A DNA stretch of 64,000 nt from Planctomycetaceae bacterium (GCA_020638995.1 JACKHM010000004.1:186001-250000); one strand, 5' to 3'. Positions 18,737 to 28,814 are shown, counted from the stretch's first letter. Notes: generated by a model not told the origin, from the sequence alone. Program-made: numbers and translations.

Positions 18737-21700
18737 CTAGCGAGGTGTCCCGAAGAGTTTTTCGAGCCCGCGATTTAGCTGCTTGTTCAATTCGCTGTCG
18801 AGTTGGTTGACGCCACCTTGAATGTAGCGATTTGCGGCTCCGCTGACCGCCTGTTGGGTAATCTGGCTCAGCGCGTTTTGATCGAGCTTGGGGCTGGTGA
18901 GCGATCCATGGATCGGCACCTTGATGGTTTGTCCGCGAAGTGCCGCGAGGTACTGATTTCTCGAGAGCCATTCATCGCGAACGGGAACTTCTGCGACAAT
19001 CGAAATCGACTGATCCGTTCCGACCGAACCACTGGTTCTGATCACGACGTCCTTCACCGCCATTTGCAACCCTTCGTGGTATACGCGATTCTCCGCCATT
19101 CGAAACGCGATGCGTTGTTGCGGAAGATCAAGCCAACGCTCAGTTGGCGTTGTCGGTGCCGCAAGCAGATTTCCGTCTGCTATCGCCTTAATTTGTGCGG
19201 CCAGTAGGAGAAGTTGCTGTGACAAGGGTCCAGGACCAATCTGGGCGGTATGAATCTCCAAAATTCCTTCGAGTTCTCCGGCGGATGGTGCGTCAAGCGG
19301 GACGACCGTTCGGTCCAAGGCTACGGAAAATGTTCCCTGTGCGGCTGTGGCGTCTGCAACAAGTGGTGCAAGGTACTTGAACCACGTCGTACACATTTGT
19401 GGTGAGATTCGAACGTGCTCCGCAACAGGGCCTGCCGGCAGCGTGAGAATCATCGGCGAGCGATCGAGTAGCACAGTCGGAGCGAGACGGACTCGTCCAT
19501 CACTGACGGACAGATCGATCGGCGCGAATTCCACTTTGCCGTTCGATAGCTTTGCGTCGATTTCGCCCTCACCGATTGTGACACCCTGAACGGAAGCGCC
19601 GCTCCAACCGAGACTCGCTTGCGCGAGCATCAACGTGATGGCTGACTCGACGGAAGCAACGTCATGTCGTTCTTCGGAATTCGAGGACACCGGATACAAC
19701 TGGTTTGCATTTGCGACGGCTCTGCTGCTTAGCAGCGGCCCACGGAAGCTGAAGGGACGGGTGTCTCGACCTGCGATCTGAAAGTCACTTCCGAGTTGAT
19801 TGTGGAAGCGGGAACTCACTTTTTGCAGATCGTAGGCAATCTGACCATCCAGTTCCGTCAGACACCGCGTCGATAGCTCCGCCATCCTGCCACGCGCCGC
19901 GAAGCTGATCGTATCTCCGGCGGCTTCGATACGCGAGATCTCGACGATGTTTTGGCTGCTGTCATAAGTCGCTGACGCTGCGAGTTTGATTTTCGGTTCC
20001 TGCCAGATTGTATTCCAGCGACTCGCACCAGATTGAGCGACCGTCACTGCGGGTCCTGTCATCTGTTTTACAGGGGTTGCGTAGGCAAAGTCGCTAACGT
20101 CCGTCGACAGTTCGCACGAAGTGATGTCACCATCGTGACGAAGTGTGGCATGGCCGGTGGCTTGTCCGCTGAGTTGGCGCGGCGCCGGTTGTGAGGGGTT
20201 GTTGAAGATGTTTGCCAACTTGCTTACATCACCACGATAATCAGCGTCTCCCGCGATCTGCGTGCCGGTTGCAGCCGCACGAAGTTCGAGGTTCGCTGCG
20301 CGTAGCGCGATCGAAGAACTCGCGATGGTTGTGTCGGGTGAAACGAAAGCGGAGTTGGTCCGATCGAACACTCCTTTCGTGTCGACCTTGAGGATGGGTT
20401 CGTTAATAAAGACACTTCCATTTGTCGCTCGGAAGCTGACCAATTCGATATGCGCCCCATCAATCGAAACCTGGTCAGCAGCGACGCTTGCTCCAACATT
20501 CAAATCAATCAGCCCGTCGAGGTCCCAGTTAGGCAAGACGAACAGAGGTTGTAGCCTTGCCACCCAGTTTCGCACTTCACCAACTAACCGCAGTTGAACC
20601 GGAAATGCAGTTTCTCGCAGAATTCCGGCGGGCGCAGGAGGGAGCGTCAAGTGAAGTTGGTCTTGCCCGGATTGAACGCGAAGCTCGCCTTGGTCGATCG
20701 ATCGCGGCTCATCTCCGAAGATGCCACCGATGCCGGAAAGCGATACGGTCAGCCGATCTTCGCGCCACGGGGGACGCGTCGACGAAACAAGTTCGAATTG
20801 CTCTGCGTTGGCAGAAGCGGTCAGTCGAACTTTTCGATCACGCTCTTGTTGCCAGCTGACTTTTCCGTCCAGGCGACCTCCAAGACGCATGTCGCCGAGA
20901 TCAACGAATTGGCTCGCCTCCGCAGCAAACGTCGAAAGATCGCCTCGCAATGTCGCATCACCTTGTTCTGTTGTGCCCGAGGCGACCAACGACAAAAAGC
21001 TCGATTCGCACGTCAGCTGGTCAAGGGTGATGACTCCGTTTGAATCGTGTGCGGCCACGGTCAAGCCGATTGGCTGGTCCCACGTGAGATGTCGCCCCTC
21101 GTGCGTGGCTGACAGATTCTTGGCTTTAAAATGCCCGTTCCACCGCGGCCCGGACGTATCGACCGTACTTTCCAGAGCAAGCGTGATCTCCCCCGTCGAG
21201 ATCTGTGTTCCCTCCCGAACTTTCAAGGTCTTTGGCAGCATCCGTGCGACCCGCGCGAGATCGATCTGTCCGTCAACGTGCAGGTTGCTATATCGCAAAG
21301 TCTCCATTGCCGCCGCCACCGCGCTCATGCCATCCGTCGTACTGGTAGTTGCTGTGCCGTCGGCGGTCAGCTGGCCGAGATCGGATTGAATTGAGAATTG
21401 CTTTACCTGCCAAGTGTTTCCACGCTGCGTCACTTCTCCACTCGTGCGGAGCGAATCCACCGCGATCTGGTCCGTCCCTAGCCACTGCGGCGAGGTAAGG
21501 CGAAGGTTTTGCGTCGCCAATCGCTCGATCCGCAGCGAAGCGTCCGCGCTGCCCCACGTTACCGCCAGGTCACCGTCAAGAATTCCGGAAGCGATCGTCC
21601 CCGGCGCAAAGCGTTGTAAGGCGGGCCCCGCAATTTCCAGTGGAATCGCGGATACCTTAACCGTTAAGGTTCCTTGACTGCCGGTTGCCTCGGCACCCGG

Positions 21701-22363
21701 AAGAAGCAAATCCGCAAAGACTTTGCCACTAGTGGCGTCCGAGAGATTCAGCAGTGAATCAACATGCAACGTCAACGGACTGGCGGCGTCTGCTGGCATG
21801 TTGATGGCGGCGTTCGTCTTGATCGTATTCCACTGCGAGCCCGTTGAGGTGTCAGTTACCTGTACGACGCCGTCAGCAATCTCGATATTGCAGTGTATGT
21901 TGGAGGGCTTGTCAGAAGGCGCAAGCCACTTTGCAAATGCGTCTTCAAGGTTACTGCCGTCGGGTCGCACAATCAGGTTCACGATCGGCTGCTCGATGCG
22001 AATTGTTCCGAGATCGGATAGGTTTTGGAGCAGCGAGATCAGATTCTTGTCCAGCTGAATCTCACTTACCTCCAGCAATCGGTCACCTTGTGCGTCGAAG
22101 ACGACAATGTTGTCCGCGCGGAGTGTCGACAACCAACCGGCTGATATCGACTCGATCGCAATCGTTCCTTGTAAGTCGCTGGTTACCGACGACAGAATCG
22201 AATGTCTCAAGGGACTCTTGACGATGATTGCCGGCGCGAACCAAGCCAGTGCGCAGACTGCGATTCCGAGTCCGAAGACGACGGACTTTCTTGATTTGGA
22301 TTGGTACGTACCTGCCCGTTGCAGTGGTGCTCGATGAGGCGAATCGAAGCGACGTCTAGACAT
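18737..22363 (-). CDS. AsmA-like large envelope protein
   Basis: About 1208 residues: a basic N-terminus, one membrane anchor (VVFGLGIAVCALAWFAPAIIV), then a very long beta-rich body of repeated amphipathic strands with recurrent 'G..L..DLAV'-like segments (SGILDGDLAVTWG, LSGQATGHATLRHDG), and a C-terminal segment rich in Gln/Asn. This is typical of the AsmA/TamB/DUF748 superfamily, whose members span the periplasm and are implicated in lipid transport to the outer membrane. The ATG at 22363 follows a GAGG motif; another ATG lies 26 codons upstream. Which branch of the family it belongs to is uncertain. Confidence 0.75.
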   Translation of the reverse strand: MSRRRFDSPHRAPLQRAGTYQSKSRKSVVFGLGIAVCALAWFAPAIIVKSPLRHSILSSVTSDLQGTIAIESISAGWLSTLRADNIVVFDAQGDRLLEVSEIQLDKNLISLLQNLSDLGTIRIEQPIVNLIVRPDGSNLEDAFAKWLAPSDKPSNIHCNIEIADGVVQVTDTSTGSQWNTIKTNAAINMPADAASPLTLHVDSLLNLSDATSGKVFADLLLPGAEATGSQGTLTVKVSAIPLEIAGPALQRFAPGTIASGILDGDLAVTWGSADASLRIERLATQNLRLTSPQWLGTDQIAVDSLRTSGEVTQRGNTWQVKQFSIQSDLGQLTADGTATTSTTDGMSAVAAAMETLRYSNLHVDGQIDLARVARMLPKTLKVREGTQISTGEITLALESTVDTSGPRWNGHFKAKNLSATHEGRHLTWDQPIGLTVAAHDSNGVITLDQLTCESSFLSLVASGTTEQGDATLRGDLSTFAAEASQFVDLGDMRLGGRLDGKVSWQQERDRKVRLTASANAEQFELVSSTRPPWREDRLTVSLSGIGGIFGDEPRSIDQGELRVQSGQDQLHLTLPPAPAGILRETAFPVQLRLVGEVRNWVARLQPLFVLPNWDLDGLIDLNVGASVAADQVSIDGAHIELVSFRATNGSVFINEPILKVDTKGVFDRTNSAFVSPDTTIASSSIALRAANLELRAAATGTQIAGDADYRGDVSKLANIFNNPSQPAPRQLSGQATGHATLRHDGDITSCELSTDVSDFAYATPVKQMTGPAVTVAQSGASRWNTIWQEPKIKLAASATYDSSQNIVEISRIEAAGDTISFAARGRMAELSTRCLTELDGQIAYDLQKVSSRFHNQLGSDFQIAGRDTRPFSFRGPLLSSRAVANANQLYPVSSNSEERHDVASVESAITLMLAQASLGWSGASVQGVTIGEGEIDAKLSNGKVEFAPIDLSVSDGRVRLAPTVLLDRSPMILTLPAGPVAEHVRISPQMCTTWFKYLAPLVADATAAQGTFSVALDRTVVPLDAPSAGELEGILEIHTAQIGPGPLSQQLLLLAAQIKAIADGNLLAAPTTPTERWLDLPQQRIAFRMAENRVYHEGLQMAVKDVVIRTSGSVGTDQSISIVAEVPVRDEWLSRNQYLAALRGQTIKVPIHGSLTSPKLDQNALSQITQQAVSGAANRYIQGGVNQLDSELNKQLNRGLEKLFGTPR

Positions 22364-22614
22364 AAGAAACCTCGCCGACCTTCGGAAGAACGAGTGAGAT
22401 GAAACTGAGGAAATGCGGCGCGGGATTCTAGGTCGAATCAAAAAACGCTCCTAGATTGATTTGCCCGATCCATAGCTAGCAGCCAGAACTTGGTCGCTCG
22501 CCCGTTGCACAGTGGCCTTAATCCAGACAGAATTAGGCTGTTACGTTGCGTGCCAGCACGATTTTGGTGCCCGGCATCGTTTCAGTTGCGCGACGAGTCG
22601 AGAATGCTTGCACC

Positions 22615-24009
22615 ATGAGTACGTTCTGGGAATTACCACGCGTGAGTCGCCGCCAGCTGATTCAAGTTGGCGCGGCGGGAGTGTTCGGCTTGACGTTGCC
22701 GCGGCTTCTCCAGGCGTCTGCGCCCACGACCGCACGGGCTAGGTCTTGCATTTTCATCGTGTTGAGTGGTGGCCCAAGTCACATCGATACGTGGGATCCC
22801 AAGCCCGCCGCAGCGGAAGAGATTCGCGGGCCCTACCAACCGATCGCGACGGCGACGCCCGGCGTGTTTCTGACGGACATGTTTCCCGAAATGGCGAAAC
22901 GAACCGAGCAGTATTGTCTGGTTCGTTCGATGAGCCACAGCGACTCTGTCCACGTCACGGCCGCGCACACAATGCTCAGTGGTCAGCCGGACGGATCTCC
23001 CACGAACGATTCGCCCTTTATCGGCTCGCTCGTTTCGAAGTTCCGTCCGACTGATGCGAATATGCCGTCTCATGTATGGTTGCATAACATGAAGACGGGT
23101 ACCAACAAAGTTCCCCGGTACAACAATGGTCTGAACCGCGTTGGTCAAGCTCATGCTCCGGTTCGCATTGGGTACGAATTAGATAATCCGTCCGTTCCCG
23201 ATTTTCGTGTGCGAGAGTTCGATCCACCGGAAGGGATCGACCGGCTCCGCATGCAAGAGCGGCTCGATTTACTTGGCAGTATTCAGCCGTCGGGAGTCCC
23301 TCTGTCGGAGACAACTGTGGGCGAGTCCTACCGAACTTTTTACGAAAGAGCCCGCGATTTGGTCACCGGGCACGACGCTCGTCAAGCATTTGATTTACGC
23401 TATGAACCAGAATCGCTACGCAACAAGTACGGCAGACATCCACTTGGACAGTACACGCTCATGGCGCGCCGCCTGATTCAAGCAGGAGTGCGGTTGGTGA
23501 CGGTGACCGGTTGGCCGGGGCTCGCTCCGGGCGAAACGGAACCGACGGTCACCCAGGTTTGGGATACGCACGACAGCTACTACTCTGCCGGTGAAACGAT
23601 GTTCGGTAATGGACCTTATGGAATGCAATGGGCATTCCCTCGGCTCGACCAAGCCCTCTCGGCGCTGATCGACGACCTGTCGCAAACCGGGATGCTCGAC
23701 GAGACGCTAGTGGCCGTCGTCGGGGAGTTCGGGCGGACGCCCAAGTTTGAGGGCGAGGGCCGAGGACGCGGGCATTGGCCGCACGCGTATACGGCGTTAC
23801 TCGCTGGCGGCGGCATTCGCGGTGGAACCGTTTATGGCGCGTCCGACAGAGATGGCGGCTATGTCGCGTCCGGCCGTACGGTTTCTCACGCAGACTTTGC
23901 AGCGACACTTTTTCACGCCCTAGGCATTCCACCGGAAACGCGATATGGACCTGATGGATTCTCGTTTCGCGTGAGCGAAGGCCAACCGCTTTACGACGTG
24001 TTTGGCTAA
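22615..24009 (+). CDS. DUF1501 family protein (second copy)
   Basis: 464 residues with a Tat-type signal (VSRRQLIQVGAAGVFGLTLP). The DUF1501 landmarks are FIVLSGGPSHIDTWDPKPAA, HVTAAHTMLSGQPDG, the HDSY segment after VTQVWDT, and VGEFGRTPKFEGEGRGRGHW. It is clearly divergent from the DUF1501 protein at 12.7-14.1 kb. No DUF1549/DUF1553 partner is adjacent. It is probably periplasmic with unknown substrate. The ATG at 22615 places the twin Arg 13-14 residues from the N-terminus. Confidence 0.88.
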   Translation: MSTFWELPRVSRRQLIQVGAAGVFGLTLPRLLQASAPTTARARSCIFIVLSGGPSHIDTWDPKPAAAEEIRGPYQPIATATPGVFLTDMFPEMAKRTEQYCLVRSMSHSDSVHVTAAHTMLSGQPDGSPTNDSPFIGSLVSKFRPTDANMPSHVWLHNMKTGTNKVPRYNNGLNRVGQAHAPVRIGYELDNPSVPDFRVREFDPPEGIDRLRMQERLDLLGSIQPSGVPLSETTVGESYRTFYERARDLVTGHDARQAFDLRYEPESLRNKYGRHPLGQYTLMARRLIQAGVRLVTVTGWPGLAPGETEPTVTQVWDTHDSYYSAGETMFGNGPYGMQWAFPRLDQALSALIDDLSQTGMLDETLVAVVGEFGRTPKFEGEGRGRGHWPHAYTALLAGGGIRGGTVYGASDRDGGYVASGRTVSHADFAATLFHALGIPPETRYGPDGFSFRVSEGQPLYDVFG

Positions 24010-24022
24010 TGCTCAATTACAC

Positions 24023-24128
24023 CTAAGGAACACGGGAAAAATAACTTCGGCGAAACCAAAGTAGCCATCACACTCCGTGGGATGATTAGCAGAAGATATA
24101 GCGAAGTTGTTTTTCCCGCGTTCCTAAG
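24023..24128. repeat. Long nested inverted repeat (REP/MITE-like)
   Basis: The 27-bp arms at 24023-24049 and 24102-24128 are inverted copies with about three mismatches. Each has the core GGGAAAAAnAACTTCG and ends in CTnAGGAAC. Inside them a smaller palindrome centres on CATCACACTCCGTGGGATG (about 24067-24085). The whole 106-bp unit could fold into a long hairpin. It encodes no protein and lies between two plus-strand genes. It resembles short palindromic intergenic repeats; copy number in the genome is unknown. Confidence 0.7.
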
Positions 24129-24323
24129 TTGTCGGTGTGTGTGCCTCTTTTATGAAAAGTTAGTGGCTGTGCAGGTGCGACCCCGCGGCCAGCGGTTCCT
24201 GGTTCGCTTCCAAGGGTTCCAAAGGCTATGATGGCAAGCAGTCGTCGTCATCGAGAGCGTCCGTAAGTTTCGGTGACTTCGCAGACTTCGCCGCTTCTCA
24301 CTCGTCTTGCAACAAGGTGTGTC

Positions 24324-25670
24324 ATGTCAGAATCTCGACCTGTTGATCGCCGTCAATTCCTTGCCAGCGCGGCGGCTGCGACGATCGTCTCGTCGACATC
24401 GCTTGGAAACCGAACACGGGCTGCTGCTAACGATCGGATCAACCTCGGTGTCGTGGGGCTCGGGTCACGGGGATTCAACCTGCTCGACGAGTTTCTCGGC
24501 CACGCGGACGCACAGATTGTTGCGGTGTGTGATGTCGACTCACTGCACTATCGGGACAATCCTTGGGGGAAGGGCAAGACGTTTGGGCGTGAGCCGGCAC
24601 AGCAGGCAGTTGACCGGCACTATGCCCGCGACAAGTCCGGTACCGTAAGTCGTGGAGTAAAGGTCTATGGCGACTTTCGCGAAGTGTGCTCGCAACCGGA
24701 GATTGACGCGATTGTTGTTGCCACACCGGATCACTGGCATGCTCTATGTACTTTGACCGCACTACGAGCCGGCAAGGATGTTTATTGCGAAAAGCCGGTG
24801 ACCCACTTTTTTCATGAAGGACAAGCTGTCTATCGAGAGGTGGCTAGTCGTCAGGCGGTATTTCAAACTGGTTCGCAGCAGCGATCCGATCCGATCTTTC
24901 GCCACGCCGTTGAGCTTGTCATTAACGGTCACATTGGCAAGGTTCAGCGAGTCGAAGTTGGCTTGCCCCCGGGCTACGACAAGCCGCAAGGCGACACGAC
25001 TGTCCAACAGCCACCTACATCCATCGACTATGACATGTGGTGTGGTCCCGCTCCTGTGCTGCCGTATATGCGAGCGAGGCACCATCGTTGGTGGCGCGGC
25101 CACCGGGCATACGGGGGCGGAGTGCTGATGGACTGGATTGGCCACCACAACGATATTACTCACTGGGCCCTAGGGATGGATCGCAGCGGCCCTACAAAGA
25201 TTTCTGCCGTAGGCTGGACGTTTCCCGATACCTCGATCTACAACACACCTCATCATTACGAAATTCAATGCGAATATGCGAGCGGTGTGTCAACTTCGAT
25301 TGCCAATCGACATCCCATCGGTTCCAAGATCATCGGCGACGAAGGTTGGATCTACGTCCGACGCGGTAAACTTGAAACGTCCGACGCACGTATCGCGTCA
25401 CTCGACTTTGATTGTGGACCCAAAAAGGTGTATCACTCCGACAATCATGTTCGCAATTTCCTCGATTGCGTTCGCTTACGGAAAGAATGTATCGCCCCCG
25501 CGGAAACAGCCCACCGCAGCATCACGCCGGGACACCTCGGTTATGTTTCGCAAGCACTTGGGCGGGCGCTGAACTGGGATTCAGATCAGGAAGCTTTCGT
25601 CGAAGATGAAGAGGCAAACCAACTCCTCAGTGTCGGCGAGTACCGAATGCCTTGGCAACTGGACGGATAA
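24324..25670 (+). CDS. Gfo/Idh/MocA-family oxidoreductase with Tat signal
   Basis: 448 residues. A twin-arginine signal (DRRQFLASAAAATIVSSTS) is followed by the Rossmann start INLGVVGLGSRGFN, then EIDAIVVATPDHWHALCT and the catalytic-site motif DVYCEKPVTH (Glu-Lys-Pro). The C-terminal domain has GGVLMDWIGHHNDITHWALG with the conserved His pair. Members oxidise or isomerise sugars using NAD(P); exported Tat versions are very common in planctomycetes. The ATG at 24324 starts just before the Tat motif. Substrate unknown. It faces the aldehyde dehydrogenase gene convergently. Confidence 0.9.
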   Translation: MSESRPVDRRQFLASAAAATIVSSTSLGNRTRAAANDRINLGVVGLGSRGFNLLDEFLGHADAQIVAVCDVDSLHYRDNPWGKGKTFGREPAQQAVDRHYARDKSGTVSRGVKVYGDFREVCSQPEIDAIVVATPDHWHALCTLTALRAGKDVYCEKPVTHFFHEGQAVYREVASRQAVFQTGSQQRSDPIFRHAVELVINGHIGKVQRVEVGLPPGYDKPQGDTTVQQPPTSIDYDMWCGPAPVLPYMRARHHRWWRGHRAYGGGVLMDWIGHHNDITHWALGMDRSGPTKISAVGWTFPDTSIYNTPHHYEIQCEYASGVSTSIANRHPIGSKIIGDEGWIYVRRGKLETSDARIASLDFDCGPKKVYHSDNHVRNFLDCVRLRKECIAPAETAHRSITPGHLGYVSQALGRALNWDSDQEAFVEDEEANQLLSVGEYRMPWQLDG

Positions 25671-25685
25671 CATGTGATACACGCC

Positions 25686-27101
25686 TTACGACGAGTGAAT
25701 CACAACCGTCTTCATTTCGGTCATTTCTTCAATCGCGTACTTTGGGCCTTCTTTTCCCATTCCACTTTCTTTGAGACCGCCGTAGGGCATGAGGTCCGCT
25801 CGCCACATTGGTCCCCAGTTGATTTGAATGTTGCCGCTATCGACTTGCTTCGCGAATTTTACGACCGTGTCGATGTCTTGCGTAAAGATCCCCGCACTCA
25901 GGCCGAAGCGGCTATCATTGGCCAGGGCTATTGCTTCATCGACGTTCGACGCGCGGGTCACCCCGACGGCCGGGCCAAATAACTCGTCGCGACTGATTCG
26001 CATGTTGGGACGAACATCCGCCAGGACTGCTGGCGTGATGACGGCTCCGTTGCGTGCGCCGCCGCAGACAAGACGGGCACCCTGCGAGACCGCCTCGTCA
26101 ATGCTCTTGCTAACACGATCGGCATCGCTTTCGCGAACCATCGGCCCCATCTTAATTCCTTCGCTGAGCTGGTCGCCCGCAGCGATGGCTTCGATGCGAG
26201 GCCGGAGCGCATCTAGGAAGTCGTCATAGATCTTGTCAATCGCGATCACGCGTTGCGTCGAGATGCAAACTTGGCCGGCGTTGGCGAAACCGCTGGCCGC
26301 AGTGGCTTCAACAACCTTGGCTAGATCAGCGTCTTGCATCACGATCAGCGGACTGTTCGAGCCTAACTCCATCGTGACTCTCTTAAGGCCAGCGACCTGG
26401 CAGATTTGGCGTCCGACATCAGCGCTGCCCGTGAAGCTGATCTTGCGAATCCGCTCATCGCGGCAAAGCGCATTGCCCACAGTTGTGCCGGAACCGGTGA
26501 TGCAACTTATTGCGAGAGGCGGCAATCCGGCCTCAAGAAGAATCTCTACCAACTTTAACGCGGACAGCGGTGTGTCGCTGGCTGGTTTGACAATGATCGA
26601 GTTGCCCGCAGCCAACGCCGGGCCAACTTTGTGGCACACGAGATTCAGCGGAAAGTTAAACGGCGTGATCGCTGCGACGACGCCGCAGGGGACTCGCAAC
26701 GTGAAGCCAAGCTTTCCATGGGCTCCCGGCGCGCCATCAAGTGGCAGGACTTCTCCGGTCAGGCGTTTTGCCTCCTCAGCCGACGTTTCCATCGTGATCG
26801 CGGATCGGCTAGCCTCGAAGACTCCTTCGCTTAGAACCTTGCCTTCTTCAAGACTGATCGTACGGCCCAGATCCGACTGTCGTTCGACCATCAAATCCGC
26901 CGCGCGCCGAAGGATCTGAAATCGCTCGTAAGCTGGCAGACTCCGCATAACCGCGGCACCACGAACGGCGCCGATGATCGCTGCCTCGACATCTTCGGCG
27001 GAAGCTTTGGGCACCGTATCTACGAGACTGCCATCGAACGGGTTTAAAACTTCGATCTTATCGTCGCGGTCGACCCAGTCGCCATTGATAAACATTTTCA
27101 T
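25686..27101 (-). CDS. NAD(P)-dependent aldehyde dehydrogenase
   Basis: 471 residues, full-length ALDH superfamily. FNFPLNLVCHKVGPALAAGN and the KPASDTPLSA motif bind cofactor, ISFTGSADVGRQI is the NAD loop, the general base Glu sits in MELGSNSP (about residue 244) and the catalytic Cys in GQVCISTQR (about residue 279). The start MFINGDWV is typical. By its sequence flavour it is closest to lactaldehyde/phosphonoacetaldehyde/non-phosphorylating glyceraldehyde dehydrogenases, but the substrate cannot be decided. The sugar isomerase gene lies 79 bases upstream on the same strand, suggesting a catabolic pair. Confidence 0.9.
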   Translation of the reverse strand: MKMFINGDWVDRDDKIEVLNPFDGSLVDTVPKASAEDVEAAIIGAVRGAAVMRSLPAYERFQILRRAADLMVERQSDLGRTISLEEGKVLSEGVFEASRSAITMETSAEEAKRLTGEVLPLDGAPGAHGKLGFTLRVPCGVVAAITPFNFPLNLVCHKVGPALAAGNSIIVKPASDTPLSALKLVEILLEAGLPPLAISCITGSGTTVGNALCRDERIRKISFTGSADVGRQICQVAGLKRVTMELGSNSPLIVMQDADLAKVVEATAASGFANAGQVCISTQRVIAIDKIYDDFLDALRPRIEAIAAGDQLSEGIKMGPMVRESDADRVSKSIDEAVSQGARLVCGGARNGAVITPAVLADVRPNMRISRDELFGPAVGVTRASNVDEAIALANDSRFGLSAGIFTQDIDTVVKFAKQVDSGNIQINWGPMWRADLMPYGGLKESGMGKEGPKYAIEEMTEMKTVVIHSS

Positions 27102-27180
27102 GATGGGGTTCCTGAAACATCTGAGGGCCGTCCCGGCGTTTCAATGCGCCGGGCGACGGGTCGAGCTGCTCACGCGTTGA

Positions 27181-28092
27181 TTAAGCTTCTGTCAGCCAAG
27201 TTTTGAGGGTCGCCAAGTCTCTCTTCATCGCAGCAAGATTCTCAACCACTCCGGCTTTGGGCAAGTACTCGACATGCAGGGAAATTGGACCCGCGAAATT
27301 TGTCTTCCGAAGTAGCGCGATGAAATTCCTATCGACTCGCCCGGCGCCAAGAGGAACATTCTCTGGCTTCTTCCCGTCCCACACGAAGTCCTTAATGTAG
27401 ACGGCTCCGAGGTGAGGTGTCGCGACGTTGAAAAGCACAGGCCAAGAGAGGCCCGCCTCAACCGTCGCATGACGAATGTCGAAGGCAATGCCAAATTCAT
27501 CGGTTGAGTAGTCGCGGAACAGTTCGTGTAAGTCCCAGATCGTTGCGCCGACGGCGTACGCCCCCGAATGATTCTGATAGACGCCCCTGATTCCTAACTC
27601 GCGGTTCATAGCGGCGAGGTCCTTTACCACGGGGCGTAACTCTCGCAGCTGATCGGTGACGGAACGCTTCAGATCGTAGCGGTAGTACTCCATGCGATAG
27701 CGCGGAATGCCCAACGCGGCTGCGGTACGGAGAACGCTCTCGGTGTGCGGTTGGTCGACTCGGTTCACATTCGAAGCCATAACATTGACTTCGAGATCAT
27801 GCTTTTTCAACGCCTCGACCAACTTTGGCAACTCGTCGACGGCTTGTTCCGGTACGACCTGGCCTTTGTCACGAATCGTCGCTTCAATGCCGTCGAATCC
27901 TGCCTCGGCAATTTGCTCAGCCAGCTCGTCGTAGCTGAGCGACTGAACAAATTTGACGAACGCGCAAACCTTGTTGGCTGGTGCCGAGTTGGCAGCTTTG
28001 GCGAGCGGGGAGAGGGCCCATACCGCCGCTCCTGCGGTACCCGCGAGAAAGGTTCGTCGTGACAAATCGTTGGTCGGCAGCGTTGGGTCCAT
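27181..28092 (-). CDS. Sugar phosphate isomerase/epimerase-like TIM-barrel protein with Tat signal
   Basis: 303 residues. An N-terminal twin-arginine signal (LSRRTFLAGTAGAAVWA) precedes an AP-endonuclease-family-2 (xylose isomerase-like) barrel: ISEAGFDGIEATIRDKG-type segment, YRMEYYRYDL, YQNHSGAYAVG, FGIAFDIRHATVE and GPISLHVEYLP, which supply the acidic and His metal ligands. Such exported isomerases are common in planctomycetes and act on sugars or inositols. It lies upstream of the aldehyde dehydrogenase gene on the same strand and is divergent from the 5-formyl-THF cyclo-ligase gene. Substrate unknown. Confidence 0.85.
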   Translation of the reverse strand: MDPTLPTNDLSRRTFLAGTAGAAVWALSPLAKAANSAPANKVCAFVKFVQSLSYDELAEQIAEAGFDGIEATIRDKGQVVPEQAVDELPKLVEALKKHDLEVNVMASNVNRVDQPHTESVLRTAAALGIPRYRMEYYRYDLKRSVTDQLRELRPVVKDLAAMNRELGIRGVYQNHSGAYAVGATIWDLHELFRDYSTDEFGIAFDIRHATVEAGLSWPVLFNVATPHLGAVYIKDFVWDGKKPENVPLGAGRVDRNFIALLRKTNFAGPISLHVEYLPKAGVVENLAAMKRDLATLKTWLTEA

Positions 28093-28205
28093 GGTGTATT
28101 CTCGTTTCGGATTGTCAGCTAGCGTCGATTTGATACGATAGCATCCGTACGATTGAAAGTCGCCCCGTCTCCAGCCGTCCCCTGCCGCTTTTGGAAGGAA
28201 CCGTC

Positions 28206-28814
28206 ATGCCCTCGGAGCAAGTCGCTGAACTCTTTGAACGCAAGCAACAGATTCGCGAACAAGCACACGCTAATCGCAAGGCACAAGAAAACAAAGACGA
28301 GTTGAGCCGAGAAATCGTCGCTCGGTTCATGGCTTTGCCCGAGTATGCCGCAGCCCAAACGGTGATGTTCTATGTTGATGTGCGTGCTGAGGTTCGCACG
28401 CGTCAGGACCTTGGCACTGCCTTGGCAGGCGGCAAGCGAATCGTTGTGCCCTATTGTGTTGATGGCGAATTGGAGCTGTTCCTGCTTGAGGATATGGACG
28501 AGCTGGAACTTGGGATGTATCGAATTCTGGAGCCAAAGCAAGAGTTGCGAACGGTGCTCGAGAAACGCGTGGAAGTCGACGAACTGGATCTAATCATGGT
28601 GCCAGGCGTTGCATTTGATTCTCGGGGCGCACGAACGGGACACGGCAAGGGCTACTATGACAAGCTGCTTGAACACGCTCGGCCCGACACGCCACTGGTC
28701 GCCTTGGCATTTGAGTGCCAGATGTTCGAGGAGATTCCCGTCGAGGAACATGATGTTTTCATGGACAAAGTTGTGACAGAAAAGACGGTTTACGTTGGAC
28801 GTGGGCGACGTTGA
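28206..28814 (+). CDS. 5-formyltetrahydrofolate cyclo-ligase family protein
   Basis: 202 residues. The family signature GVAFDSRGARTGHGKGYYDK (ATP/folate-binding loop) lies near residue 140, with VPYC and MYRILEP motifs before it and the basic N-terminal helix (KQQIREQAHANRKAQ) expected for substrate binding. The enzyme converts 5-formyl-THF to 5,10-methenyl-THF with ATP. The ATG at 28206 follows AAGGAA. It lies only 43 bases before ftr on the same strand, so it may act in the one-carbon module, possibly on a formylated pterin rather than folate; that is inference. Confidence 0.88.
   Translation: MPSEQVAELFERKQQIREQAHANRKAQENKDELSREIVARFMALPEYAAAQTVMFYVDVRAEVRTRQDLGTALAGGKRIVVPYCVDGELELFLLEDMDELELGMYRILEPKQELRTVLEKRVEVDELDLIMVPGVAFDSRGARTGHGKGYYDKLLEHARPDTPLVALAFECQMFEEIPVEEHDVFMDKVVTEKTVYVGRGRR

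Noticed and set aside
20721..21389. 222-residue plus-strand ORF within the AsmA-like gene
   Set aside because: Antisense to a long coding region; Ser/Arg-rich composition typical of shadow frames.
26233..26919. 228-residue plus-strand ORF within the aldehyde dehydrogenase gene
   Set aside because: Antisense to an intact ALDH with catalytic residues; no domain.
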